The translations under genes and the position numbers were made by a program. Of a stretch of DNA of 9,321 nucleotides, positions 1 through 6,331 are shown in pieces (position 1 is the first letter of the stretch; every line of letters starts with the position of its first letter). The stretch covers positions 1-9,321 of the forward strand of contig CAMEWU010000086.1 in assembly GCA_945946715.1 (NCBI GenBank). The letters are read 5' to 3'. The DNA is from an uncultured Clostridium sp. (GTDB lineage: Bacteria; Bacillota; Clostridia; Lachnospirales; Lachnospiraceae). Below the pieces are notes generated by a model. The model worked only from the letters and a program-made list of their open reading frames with translations, made no database searches and was not told the DNA's origin.

Positions 1-1119
1 AAAGATATGTGTGCAATGAATGTTCAGGAAGCAACCACTCACCCGAAGGCAACGGAAGAGATTCCGGATATGATTGCCTTAGTTGAGACATTAATAGAAA
101 AAGGCTATGCATATGAGGTAAATGGCACTGTTTATTTTCGGACTCGTCAGTTTAAGGATTATGGAAAGCTGTCCCATAAGAATCTGGATGATTTGAGAAG
201 TGGTAACCGTTCCTTAAAGGTATCCGGTGAAGATGAAAAAGAAGACAGTTTGGACTTTGTATTATGGAAACCGAAAAAAGAAGGAGAGCCATTCTGGAAT
301 TCTCCATGGGGAGAAGGACGTCCGGGCTGGCATTTGGAATGTTCCTGCATGTCAAAGAAGTACATTGGTGATGTCATTGATATTCATGCCGGTGGTGAGG
401 ATTTGATTTTCCCACATCATGAAAATGAGATTGCACAAAGTGAAGCTGCCAATGGTACGGAATTTGCCCGATATTGGATGCATAATGCATTTTTAAAGAT
501 TAACAATGAAAAAATGTCTAAGTCCTTAGGTAATTTCTTTACAGTTCGGGAAATCAGTGAGAAATACCCATTGCAGGTAATTCGGTTCTTTATGTTAAGT
601 GCACATTACAGAAGCCCGTTGAATTTCTCTGATGATTTGGTAGAAGCTGCTAAGAATGGTTTGGAGAGAATTATTACTGCATATGAAAAGGTGATGGAAA
701 CTGCCAAGAAATCTACGGTGACTGTTATGTCGGCAGAGGAAGAGGAAGCAGTCACAAAGATTGAGGAATTAAAGAAGAAATATGAAGCGGCTATGGATGA
801 TGACTTAAATACAGCAGATGCAATTTCTGTTATTTTTGAATTGGTAAAGCTGCTTAATACAACTGTAAATGACCAATCTTCGAAACCATATTGTGAGAAA
901 ATGGCATCTACCTTAAATCAGCTTTGTGATATTTTAGGAATTGAGACGGTGCGGGAACAGGAATTGTTAGATGCAGATATTGAACGTCTTATTGAAGAAC
1001 GGCAGCAGGCAAGAAAAAATAAGAATTTCGCAAGAGCAGACGAAATTAGAAATGCATTGTTAGAACAGGGTATTGCTTTAGAGGATACCAGAGAAGGTGT
1101 AAAGTGGAAGAAGATTTAA
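1..1119 (+). CDS. cysS: Cysteinyl-tRNA synthetase, 5' end cut by the window
   Basis: Class I aminoacyl-tRNA synthetase that charges tRNA-Cys with cysteine in the cytoplasm. The reading frame is open from base 1, so the gene begins upstream. About 372 residues are visible against a usual 460-470, so roughly the first 95, including the HIGH motif, are missing. The ATG at 7 is internal. Visible family marks are the WHLECSC segment near 331-350 and the HAGGEDLIFPHHENE segment near 385-430, which together supply the Cys, His and Glu ligands of the active-site zinc in CysRS. The KMSKS loop is intact at 511-525. The C-terminal part is the helical DALR-type anticodon region ending in a charged tail (DTREGVKWKKI). 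The stop codon lies inside mrnC, an overlap of 16 bases, so the two are translated from one message. Identification is secure. Confidence 0.97.
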   Translation, partial: KDMCAMNVQEATTHPKATEEIPDMIALVETLIEKGYAYEVNGTVYFRTRQFKDYGKLSHKNLDDLRSGNRSLKVSGEDEKEDSLDFVLWKPKKEGEPFWNSPWGEGRPGWHLECSCMSKKYIGDVIDIHAGGEDLIFPHHENEIAQSEAANGTEFARYWMHNAFLKINNEKMSKSLGNFFTVREISEKYPLQVIRFFMLSAHYRSPLNFSDDLVEAAKNGLERIITAYEKVMETAKKSTVTVMSAEEEEAVTKIEELKKKYEAAMDDDLNTADAISVIFELVKLLNTTVNDQSSKPYCEKMASTLNQLCDILGIETVREQELLDADIERLIEERQQARKNKNFARADEIRNALLEQGIALEDTREGVKWKKI

Positions 1120-1526
1120 TTGGATATTTCAAAGAACATATGAATCTGCCCCATCGGGATATACGCAGTTATTCTCCATTAGCTTTGGCTTATATTGGAG
1201 ATGCTGTTTATGATTTACTGATTCGAACAGAAATTGTTGCAAAGGGAAATTGTCAGGTGAATAAATACCACAGGCAGGTTAGTGAAATTGTAAAAGCACA
1301 GGCACAATCTCAGTTGATTCAGTCTTTGATGGAAGAATTGACGGAAGAAGAACGGGATGTGTATCATCGTGGACGGAATGCAAATTCATATACCAAAGCA
1401 AAGAATGCCAGTATGGGTGATTATCATCGGGCAACCGGGTTTGAAGCATTAATTGGATATTTATATCTGACAGAGCAGTATGCCAGAATTACAGAATTAA
1501 TTCGTCTTGGCAGAGAAAAGGAGTAG
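1104..1526 (+). CDS. mrnC: Mini-ribonuclease III, 23S rRNA maturation
   Basis: 140 residues, the usual size of Mini-III: an RNase III catalytic domain without the double-stranded-RNA-binding domain. In Bacillus this dimeric enzyme trims the ends of 23S rRNA precursor. The signature is seen in SPLALAYIGDAVYDLLIR (residues 24-41), where D33 should be a metal-binding catalytic residue, and in the conserved block HRGRNA (88-93), then KAKNASMGDYHRATGFEALIG (98-118), with E114 as the second acidic catalytic position. The start is GTG at 1104, preceded by GAGAAGG at 1091-1097 with 6 bases of spacing, so the ribosome binding site lies within the end of cysS. The 16-base overlap suggests translational coupling. 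The order cysS-mrnC-rlmB is a long-conserved Firmicute arrangement. No residue appears to be missing. Confidence 0.95.
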   Translation: MEEDLIGYFKEHMNLPHRDIRSYSPLALAYIGDAVYDLLIRTEIVAKGNCQVNKYHRQVSEIVKAQAQSQLIQSLMEELTEEERDVYHRGRNANSYTKAKNASMGDYHRATGFEALIGYLYLTEQYARITELIRLGREKE

Positions 1527-1528
1527 AC

Positions 1529-2272
1529 ATGCGATACGAGGAATACACCATTGAGGGCAGAAATACAGTTTTAGAAGCATTTCGTGCCGGAAAAACCATA
1601 GATAAGCTATATATACAGGATGGCTGCCATGATGGAATTATGAATACCATTAGCAGGGAAGCAAGAAAAGGGGATACCATTATTAACTATGTGGCTAAGG
1701 AGCGATTGGATCAGATGTCTTCGACCGGAAAGCATCAGGGTGTAATTGCCCAGGCGGCTGCCTATGAGTATGCGGAGCTGGAGGAAATCTTTGACAAGGC
1801 AGAAGAACAGGGAGAACCACCTTTTATTTTTCTGTTAGATGAGATTGAAGACCCACATAATCTGGGGGCAATTATTCGAACTGCAAATCTGGCAGGAGCA
1901 CATGGTGTTATTATACCAAAGCGACGGGCAGCAGGCTTGACTGCAACGGTAGTAAAGGCCTCTGCAGGAGCTTTAAATTATACGCCGGTAGTAAAGGTTA
2001 CCAATCTGACACAGACCATAGAGGAATTGAAAAAACGAGGATTGTGGTTTGTATGTGCAGATATGGGTGGTGAAACTATGTACCGGTTGAATTTGACCGG
2101 CCCCATTGGTTTGGTCATCGGTAATGAAGGGGAAGGTGTCAGTCGTCTGGTTAAGGAAAAATGTGATTATATTGCGTCAATTCCGATGAAGGGTAATATT
2201 GATTCTTTGAATGCATCTGTGGCAGCAGGCGTGCTGGCATATGAAATCGTAAGACAGCGAATGAACGGATAG
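1529..2272 (+). CDS. rlmB: 23S rRNA (guanosine-2'-O-)-methyltransferase, TrmH/SPOUT family (RlmB-like)
   Basis: 247 residues, normal for RlmB/YacO. The enzyme transfers a methyl group from S-adenosylmethionine to a ribose 2'-O in 23S rRNA (G2251 in E. coli). The N-terminal ~75 residues form the L30e-like substrate-binding domain, opening with YTIEGRNTVLEAF. The C-terminal SPOUT knot domain shows all three motifs: DPHNLGAIIRTA (108-119, catalytic Arg 117), IGLVIGNEGEG (193-203) and IPMKGNIDSLNASVAAG (218-234), which form the cofactor-binding knot. The ATG is 2 bases after the mrnC stop. AAAAGGAG at 1516-1523, within the end of mrnC, is the probable ribosome binding site. Target position in this organism is inferred from the family; a closely related TrmH-type methylase acting on another rRNA ribose cannot be excluded. 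Confidence 0.93.
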   Translation: MRYEEYTIEGRNTVLEAFRAGKTIDKLYIQDGCHDGIMNTISREARKGDTIINYVAKERLDQMSSTGKHQGVIAQAAAYEYAELEEIFDKAEEQGEPPFIFLLDEIEDPHNLGAIIRTANLAGAHGVIIPKRRAAGLTATVVKASAGALNYTPVVKVTNLTQTIEELKKRGLWFVCADMGGETMYRLNLTGPIGLVIGNEGEGVSRLVKEKCDYIASIPMKGNIDSLNASVAAGVLAYEIVRQRMNG

Positions 2273-2337
2273 AATATATTGGACACTATATAAGGAATAG
2301 GACACTTAGGAGATAAGGGAACGGGAGAATTTTATTC

Positions 2338-2928
2338 ATGAATTATGTGGATATGACAGATGAAGAATTAGTTGCAATCAGTCAACAGGGAGACCATGCT
2401 GCTATGGATTATCTGCTGGATAAGTACCGGAATATGGTAAAGAGGGAAACACGGGAAGTCTATATTATTGGTGCGGATTCCGAGGACTTAATGCAGGAGG
2501 GGATGTTAGGATTATTCAAGGCAGTTCGGGACTATAATGATGATAAAAGCTGTAGTTTTCATACTTTTGCCACCCTTTGTGTAAAGCGGCAGATTTATAC
2601 AGCCGTTACCAAATCCAATCGGAAGAAGCATTATCCATTGAATCATTATATTTCTTTTTATTCTCAGGATGAAGAAATGAAAAGTGCGGTGATTGATTTT
2701 CTTGCAGCAGAAGAAAACAGCAATCCGGAAGCAAATTGGCTGAGCCAGGAACGTATGGGTGGCTTGGTAAATAAAATGGATACTTTGCTCAGTAAGTATG
2801 AGAGACAGGTACTGGAATTATATCTGGATGGTTTGTCTTATGGAAAAATTGCAGAACAGTTGGGCAAGACTGAAAAGTCCATTGATAATGCCATTCAGAG
2901 AATTCGAAAAAAGTTGAGCGAGGATTGA
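2338..2928 (+). CDS. sigH: RNA polymerase sigma factor SigH (Spo0H type)
   Basis: Alternative sigma-70-family factor which in Bacillus and Clostridia drives early sporulation and stationary-phase genes. 196 residues, slightly shorter than the ~218 of B. subtilis. Region 2 spans about 24-93, with LLDKYRNMVKR, then IGADSEDLMQEGMLGLFKAVRD (44-65), which binds core polymerase, followed by the -10-recognising helix (SFHTFATLCVKRQIYTAV, 73-90). Region 4 covers about 151-192 with a helix-turn-helix in LDGLSYGKIAEQLGKTEKS for the -35 element. KHYPLNHYISF after region 2 resembles the SigH linker (KHIPLNSYASL in B. subtilis). A modest GGGAG at 2323-2327 precedes the ATG by 10 bases; an alternative ATG at 2353 has no better site. 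Position downstream of cysS-mrnC-rlmB supports the call. I saw no terminator after the stop, and a tRNA gene converges on it. Confidence 0.92.
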   Translation: MNYVDMTDEELVAISQQGDHAAMDYLLDKYRNMVKRETREVYIIGADSEDLMQEGMLGLFKAVRDYNDDKSCSFHTFATLCVKRQIYTAVTKSNRKKHYPLNHYISFYSQDEEMKSAVIDFLAAEENSNPEANWLSQERMGGLVNKMDTLLSKYERQVLELYLDGLSYGKIAEQLGKTEKSIDNAIQRIRKKLSED

Positions 2929-2949
2929 ATAGTAAAGATAAAAGGACAT

Positions 2950-2956
2950 AAAAAAG
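2950..2956 (-). terminator. T-run directly after tRNA-Thr, possible tRNA terminator
   Basis: On the minus strand the tRNA discriminator base is followed by C and then six T. No separate hairpin lies between them, so the folded tRNA acceptor/T arms would have to act as the hairpin. Another T4 run follows at about 2941. This is suggestive only. Confidence 0.3.
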
Positions 2957-3029
2957 AGCTACTAACGGGAGTCGGACCCGTGACCTCATCATTACCAATG
3001 ATGCGCTCTACCACCTGAGCTATAGTAGC
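2957..3029 (-). tRNA. trnT: tRNA-Thr (anticodon GGU)
   Basis: The minus strand folds as a complete 73-base cloverleaf including the discriminator base. Acceptor stem GCTACTA pairs perfectly with TAGTAGC; D stem GCTC/GAGC with loop AGGTGGTA; anticodon stem CATCA/TGATG with loop TTGGTAA, giving anticodon GGT, which reads ACC and ACU threonine codons; 5-base variable region AGGTC; T stem ACGGG/CCCGT with loop TCCGACT. The discriminator is T and no CCA is encoded (CTT follows), so the CCA-adding enzyme must finish it. Odd point: position 55 in the T-loop is C where nearly all tRNAs have U (pseudouridine). The gene is a singleton, convergent to sigH and divergent from glnS, with its own strong promoter. 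Confidence 0.96.
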
Positions 3030-3055
3030 ATTTGCCTTATCTCAGCAACGTGATT

Positions 3056-3084
3056 AATATATCAAATCTTATTAGGCTTGTCAA
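3056..3084 (-). promoter_or_regulatory. Sigma-A promoter of tRNA-Thr
   Basis: On the minus strand a perfect -35 TTGACA (3084-3079) and -10 TATATT (3061-3056) are separated by exactly 17 bases. Transcription would start near 3049, giving a leader of about 20 bases before the mature 5' end of the tRNA at 3029. This near-consensus match fits the high expression expected of a tRNA gene. Confidence 0.85.
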
Positions 3085-3118
3085 TAAGAAACTTTTACTT
3101 TTTTTGCCGATTTCTACA

Positions 3119-3147
3119 TAGACTTATTTTGTCAGAAATGATATACT
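3119..3147 (+). promoter_or_regulatory. Sigma-A promoter of glnS
   Basis: The -10 TATACT (3142-3147) is preceded by TGA, making an extended -10 (TGn), and lies 17 bases after a 4-of-6 -35 match, TAGACT (3119-3124). The start of transcription would be near 3154, leaving a leader of only about 33 bases, too short for a T-box riboswitch. Initiation would be back-to-back with the tRNA-Thr promoter, whose -35 box is about 35 bases upstream. Confidence 0.7.
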
Positions 3148-3186
3148 AACTCTAAGTGTGAAATTATGTGACAGGAGGGTTCAGTT

Positions 3187-4851
3187 GTGGAAGAGCAGGA
3201 AGTTGTTTCGAGACATTTTATTGAACAGATTATTGATAAAGATTTAGCAGAGGGAACCTATACCAAGATTGTAACCCGGTTTCCACCGGAACCGAATGGA
3301 TATTTGCACATTGGACATGCTAAATCAATTTTATTAAACTATGGATTGGCACAGGAGTATAATGGAACCTTTAATCTTCGATTTGATGACACGAATCCGA
3401 CGAAGGAAAAGACTGAATTTGTTGATTCTATCGTAGCAGATGTAAAGTGGCTGGGTGCTGATTTTGGAGATACAATCTATTTTGCTTCTGATTATTTTGA
3501 CCAGATGTATGAAGCAGCTGTAAAGCTGATTAAAAAGGGAAAAGCATATGTTTGTGATTTGTCTGCGGATGAGATTCGGGAATACCGGGGAACCTTAACA
3601 GAACCAGGTAAGAACAGTCCATACCGGGATCGTTCGGTAGAAGAGAATCTGGCATTGTTCGAGGGTATGAAGAATGGTGAGTTTGCAGATGGAAGTAAGG
3701 TACTGCGAGCAAAGATTGATATGAGTGCACCGAATATTAATATGCGGGATCCGGTTATTTATCGTGTGGCACATATGACTCATCATAATACCGGTGATAA
3801 ATGGTGTATTTACCCAATGTATGACTTTGCACATCCCATTGAGGATGCAATTGAAGGGGTTACCCATTCTATCTGTACCCTGGAATTTGAAGATCATCGC
3901 CCATTGTATGATTGGGTAGTTCGTGAACTGGAATATCCTCATCCACCGAAACAGATTGAGTTTGCTAAGCTTTATTTGAAGAGTGTAGTAACCGGTAAGC
4001 GGTATATTAAGCAACTGGTAGAAGAGGGCATTGTAGATGGCTGGGATGACCCGAGACTGGTTTCCTTAAGTGCATTACGCCGTCGGGGCTTTACACCGGA
4101 ATCCATAAAGCTGTTTATGAATCTGACCGGAGTTTCAAAGGCACAGAGTACCTGTGACTATGCGATGCTGGAATACTGCATCCGGGAAGATTTGAAAATG
4201 AAAGCCAAACGTATGATGGCAGTATTAGATCCGATTAAGCTGGTTATTGATAACTATCCGGAAGGACAGGTTGAATACATGGAAGTGGAAAATAATCAGG
4301 AGAATCCGGAATTAGGCTCTCGTAAGGTGCCATTTTCCAGAGAATTATATATTGAACGGGAAGATTTTATGGAGGAACCTCCAAAGAAATATTTTCGATT
4401 ATTCCCTGGAAATGAAGTCCGCTTAAAGGGTGCATATTTTGTGACCTGTACAGGATTTGAAAAAGATGCAGATGGCAATATTACAGAAGTTCATTGTACT
4501 TACGATCCGGCAACCAAGAGTGGTTCCGGTTTTGAAGGCAGAAAAGTAAAAGGAACCATTCACTGGGTAGATGCAAGCAACTGTGTCGATGCAGAAGTAC
4601 GTTTGTATGAAAATATTGTAAAGGATGATGAACCGGTACGAAATGAAGACGGTTCATGGAATCTGAATCCGAATTCTTTAACCGTGTTGAAGAATTGTAA
4701 GTTGGAGCAGAATTTTAAGGATGCACAGCCGGGAGATTCCTTCCAGTTTATGCGTCATGGTTACTTTTGCGTAGATACCAAAGATACAGAGCCGGGACAA
4801 TTGGTATTTAATCGTATAGTGTCATTAAAGAGTTCTTATAAACCAAGCTAA
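3187..4851 (+). CDS. glnS: Glutaminyl-tRNA synthetase
   Basis: Class I synthetase charging tRNA-Gln directly with glutamine. 554 residues, the same length as the E. coli enzyme, to which it aligns throughout. Seen: PPEPNGYLHIGHAKS with HIGH at 41-44; FDDTNP (67-72); the block CIYPMYDFAHPIEDAIEGVTHS (208-229), with the amino-acid-pocket Tyr near 212; GWDDPR (285-290) and LRRRG (297-301); then the beta-barrel anticodon-binding domains with KLVIDNYPEG, GSRKVPFS and FNRIV near the end. The KMSKS-type loop reads VVTGKRY (267-273), where E. coli has VMSKRK: the Lys is kept but Ser is Gly. No C-terminal YqeY-type extension is present. The start is GTG at 3187 behind an excellent AGGAGGG (3173-3179), 7 bases away. 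GlnRS rather than GluRS is supported by length and by these motifs. It appears co-transcribed with the next gene, 22 bases downstream. Confidence 0.96.
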   Translation: MEEQEVVSRHFIEQIIDKDLAEGTYTKIVTRFPPEPNGYLHIGHAKSILLNYGLAQEYNGTFNLRFDDTNPTKEKTEFVDSIVADVKWLGADFGDTIYFASDYFDQMYEAAVKLIKKGKAYVCDLSADEIREYRGTLTEPGKNSPYRDRSVEENLALFEGMKNGEFADGSKVLRAKIDMSAPNINMRDPVIYRVAHMTHHNTGDKWCIYPMYDFAHPIEDAIEGVTHSICTLEFEDHRPLYDWVVRELEYPHPPKQIEFAKLYLKSVVTGKRYIKQLVEEGIVDGWDDPRLVSLSALRRRGFTPESIKLFMNLTGVSKAQSTCDYAMLEYCIREDLKMKAKRMMAVLDPIKLVIDNYPEGQVEYMEVENNQENPELGSRKVPFSRELYIEREDFMEEPPKKYFRLFPGNEVRLKGAYFVTCTGFEKDADGNITEVHCTYDPATKSGSGFEGRKVKGTIHWVDASNCVDAEVRLYENIVKDDEPVRNEDGSWNLNPNSLTVLKNCKLEQNFKDAQPGDSFQFMRHGYFCVDTKDTEPGQLVFNRIVSLKSSYKPS

Positions 4852-4873
4852 AGAATAGGAAAGAGGTATTGTT

Positions 4874-5722
4874 ATGGGATTGTTCTCAGATGTAGAACGT
4901 ATGGGTCTTGGTGGTGTAGACATTGAGAATGTTTTTAAGGAGGAAAAGAAACAGAATACCTCCTTGTCTTCCGAACAGGAACAGCCAAAAGAGACAAAAA
5001 AGCGAGAGATAGATGTTTTATTTGATAAGTCTTATCAATGCCCAATTTGTGATTATGACTTTAAAGTAAAAGCAGTTCGAAGTGGTAAGGTAAAACTGAT
5101 TGATCAGGACGAAGAACTTCGTCCAATTTATGAAAATCATATTGATCCATTAAAATATGATGCAATCACCTGTCCGAGATGTGGTTATTCTGCGTTAACC
5201 CGGTATTACAATCCGGTTACAACGGCACAACTTCGCACAATTCGGCAGGAATATTGTGCTAATTTTAAAGGGATTCCGGAAGAGAATGAATGTATGTCTT
5301 ATCAAGGAGCGTTATTACGACATAAATTGTCTTTGATTTGTGCAATGAAACGGAATGCAAAGAATAGTGAAAAGGCATATATTTTTTTGAAAATGGCATG
5401 GCTCATGCGGGGGGCATTAGAGGAGTTGCCGGAAGATGATAAATCCAGAGCAGAACTTGTTCGAGAGGAAGCGGAGTGTATCCAAAAAGCATATGAAGGA
5501 TTTTTGGTTGCTTTTTCAAAAGAAACATTTCCTATGTGTGGCATGGATGAAACATCTTTGCGATATACTATGGCAGTACTGGCACATAAGCTGGGGAAAA
5601 TGGAGGATGCAGTTCGTATGCTGGCGGGTGTTTTGAATTCGAAAACTGCATCAAGGCGGATTAAGGATAAAGCATTGGATTTAAAAGAAACAATTAAACA
5701 GGAAGTTATGAATTCTAAGTAG
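4874..5722 (+). CDS. DUF2225-type protein with two CPxC pairs, function unknown
   Basis: 282 residues, no signal peptide or membrane segment, so probably cytoplasmic. A charged, low-complexity N-terminal stretch (about 20-45) leads into a Cys module: CPIC at 56-59 and CPRC at 100-103, each followed by aromatic/Gly residues (CPRCGYSA). These four Cys probably bind one zinc. Between them, VKAVRSGKVKLI and the conserved Pro/Tyr-rich segment before the second pair match what I recall of DUF2225. The C-terminal half (about 120-280) is helical and Ala/Leu/Lys-rich, with spacing reminiscent of TPR-like repeats (KAYIFLKMAWLMRGALEEL, then MAVLAHKLGKMEDAVRML). An AAAGAGG (4860-4866) precedes the ATG. 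It lies 22 bases after glnS and ends before a terminator, so the two form an operon. No role is established to my knowledge. Confidence 0.85.
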   Translation: MGLFSDVERMGLGGVDIENVFKEEKKQNTSLSSEQEQPKETKKREIDVLFDKSYQCPICDYDFKVKAVRSGKVKLIDQDEELRPIYENHIDPLKYDAITCPRCGYSALTRYYNPVTTAQLRTIRQEYCANFKGIPEENECMSYQGALLRHKLSLICAMKRNAKNSEKAYIFLKMAWLMRGALEELPEDDKSRAELVREEAECIQKAYEGFLVAFSKETFPMCGMDETSLRYTMAVLAHKLGKMEDAVRMLAGVLNSKTASRRIKDKALDLKETIKQEVMNSK

Positions 5723-5737
5723 TATTAATGTTGGTAG

Positions 5738-5770
5738 AAAGGGAATGTGTATTTGCACATTCTCTTTTTT
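5738..5770 (+). terminator. Intrinsic terminator of the glnS-DUF2225 unit
   Basis: A 10-bp stem (5740-5749 with 5756-5765, one G-T pair) around a 6-base loop is followed by TTTTT; two more A-T pairs extend its base. It begins 15 bases after the stop codon of the DUF2225 gene. Confidence 0.88.
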
Positions 5771-5821
5771 ATATGAAATTAATTTAGGTGAATTGAGATT
5801 TTTTGAATGGTTTATTCGTAA

Positions 5822-5839
5822 TACAAGTGTAGCTACAAT
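5822..5839 (+). promoter_or_regulatory. TACA/TGTA palindromes over the probable -10 of the ECF sigma gene
   Basis: TACAAGTGTA (5822-5831) fits the pattern TACAnnTGTA bound by CopY/BlaI-type repressors, and it overlaps a perfect 10-base palindrome TGTAGCTACA (5828-5837). The latter runs into TACAAT (5834-5839), a 5-of-6 match to a sigma-A -10 box about 19 bases before the start codon; a -35 box is weak (TTTATT at 5811-5816, spacing 17). The palindromes would thus lie in the spacer and -10 region, where a repressor would block polymerase. No BlaI/CopY gene is in the window, so the operator reading is inference. Confidence 0.35.
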
Positions 5840-5857
5840 ACAGAAGAGAGGTGTGAT

Positions 5858-6331
5858 ATGTACAATTCGAGAGAAAAATACGAAGAAATGGTAAATCAAT
5901 ATTATCAGCCCTTATATCGACTGCTCTTCGGCTACTGTAGTAACGGTCAAGATGTAGAAGATTGTATGCAGACGGCTTTTTTGCGGTTGTGGCAGTGTAA
6001 GAAAGTATTCATTTCTGAAATACATGCAAAAAACTGGTTATATAAGGTAGCCGTGAATTGTGCCATTGATATCCGCAGAAGCCGGTGGGGGCAGATGCAA
6101 CCAGTGGAAGAGAATCTTTCGCTCTATACGGATGAGGCAATGGATTTGTTTGAAGAAATCTCCGAACTTCCGGATGATTATCGAATGGTGATTCTGCTTT
6201 ACTATTACGAAGATTATTCTATTAAGGAAATCAGCAGGCTTCTTGATACGAAAGAAAGTACCATTGCAACCAGACTTCAAAGGGCACGGGAGAAGCTTAA
6301 GAGTAAATTGGAGGAAGAATATGAAGAATAA
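5858..6331 (+). CDS. ECF-type RNA polymerase sigma factor
   Basis: 157 residues, typical of extracytoplasmic-function sigma factors, which have only regions 2 and 4. Region 2 spans about 8-75: YYQPLYRLLFGYCSNGQDVEDCMQTAFLRLW, then KNWLYKVAVNCAIDIRR, the core-binding and -10-recognising helices. Region 4 spans about 96-150: ELPDDYRMVILLYYYEDYSIKEISRLLDTKESTIATRLQRAREKLK, with a clear helix-turn-helix. The ATG follows GAGAGG (5846-5851). Its last 11 bases overlap the start of the next gene, a membrane protein, so it is probably held inactive by that partner. The genes it controls are not evident; I saw no ECF-type AAC...CGTC promoter in front of it, so autoregulation is not supported by the sequence. 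It cannot be assigned to an ECF group by eye. Confidence 0.92.
   Translation: MYNSREKYEEMVNQYYQPLYRLLFGYCSNGQDVEDCMQTAFLRLWQCKKVFISEIHAKNWLYKVAVNCAIDIRRSRWGQMQPVEENLSLYTDEAMDLFEEISELPDDYRMVILLYYYEDYSIKEISRLLDTKESTIATRLQRAREKLKSKLEEEYEE

Noticed and set aside
2281..2306. Direct repeat GGACACT (2281-2287 and 2300-2306) before sigH
   Set aside because: Seven bases repeated once with 19-base phasing could be a regulator site, but there is no symmetry, no known motif and no clear promoter to tie it to.
3148..3186. Possible T-box or other riboswitch before glnS
   Set aside because: The predicted leader is about 33 bases, with no specifier hairpin, T-box sequence or terminator.
3595..4014. 139-codon open frame on the minus strand within glnS
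   Set aside because: It is antisense to a fully conserved stretch of glnS, has no credible ribosome binding site, and its product shows no recognisable motif.
6243..6320. Upstream in-frame extension of the membrane-protein gene
   Set aside because: It lies wholly inside the sigma-factor gene and has no ribosome binding site, whereas ATG 6321 has GGAGG at the right distance and gives a normal membrane-protein N-terminus.
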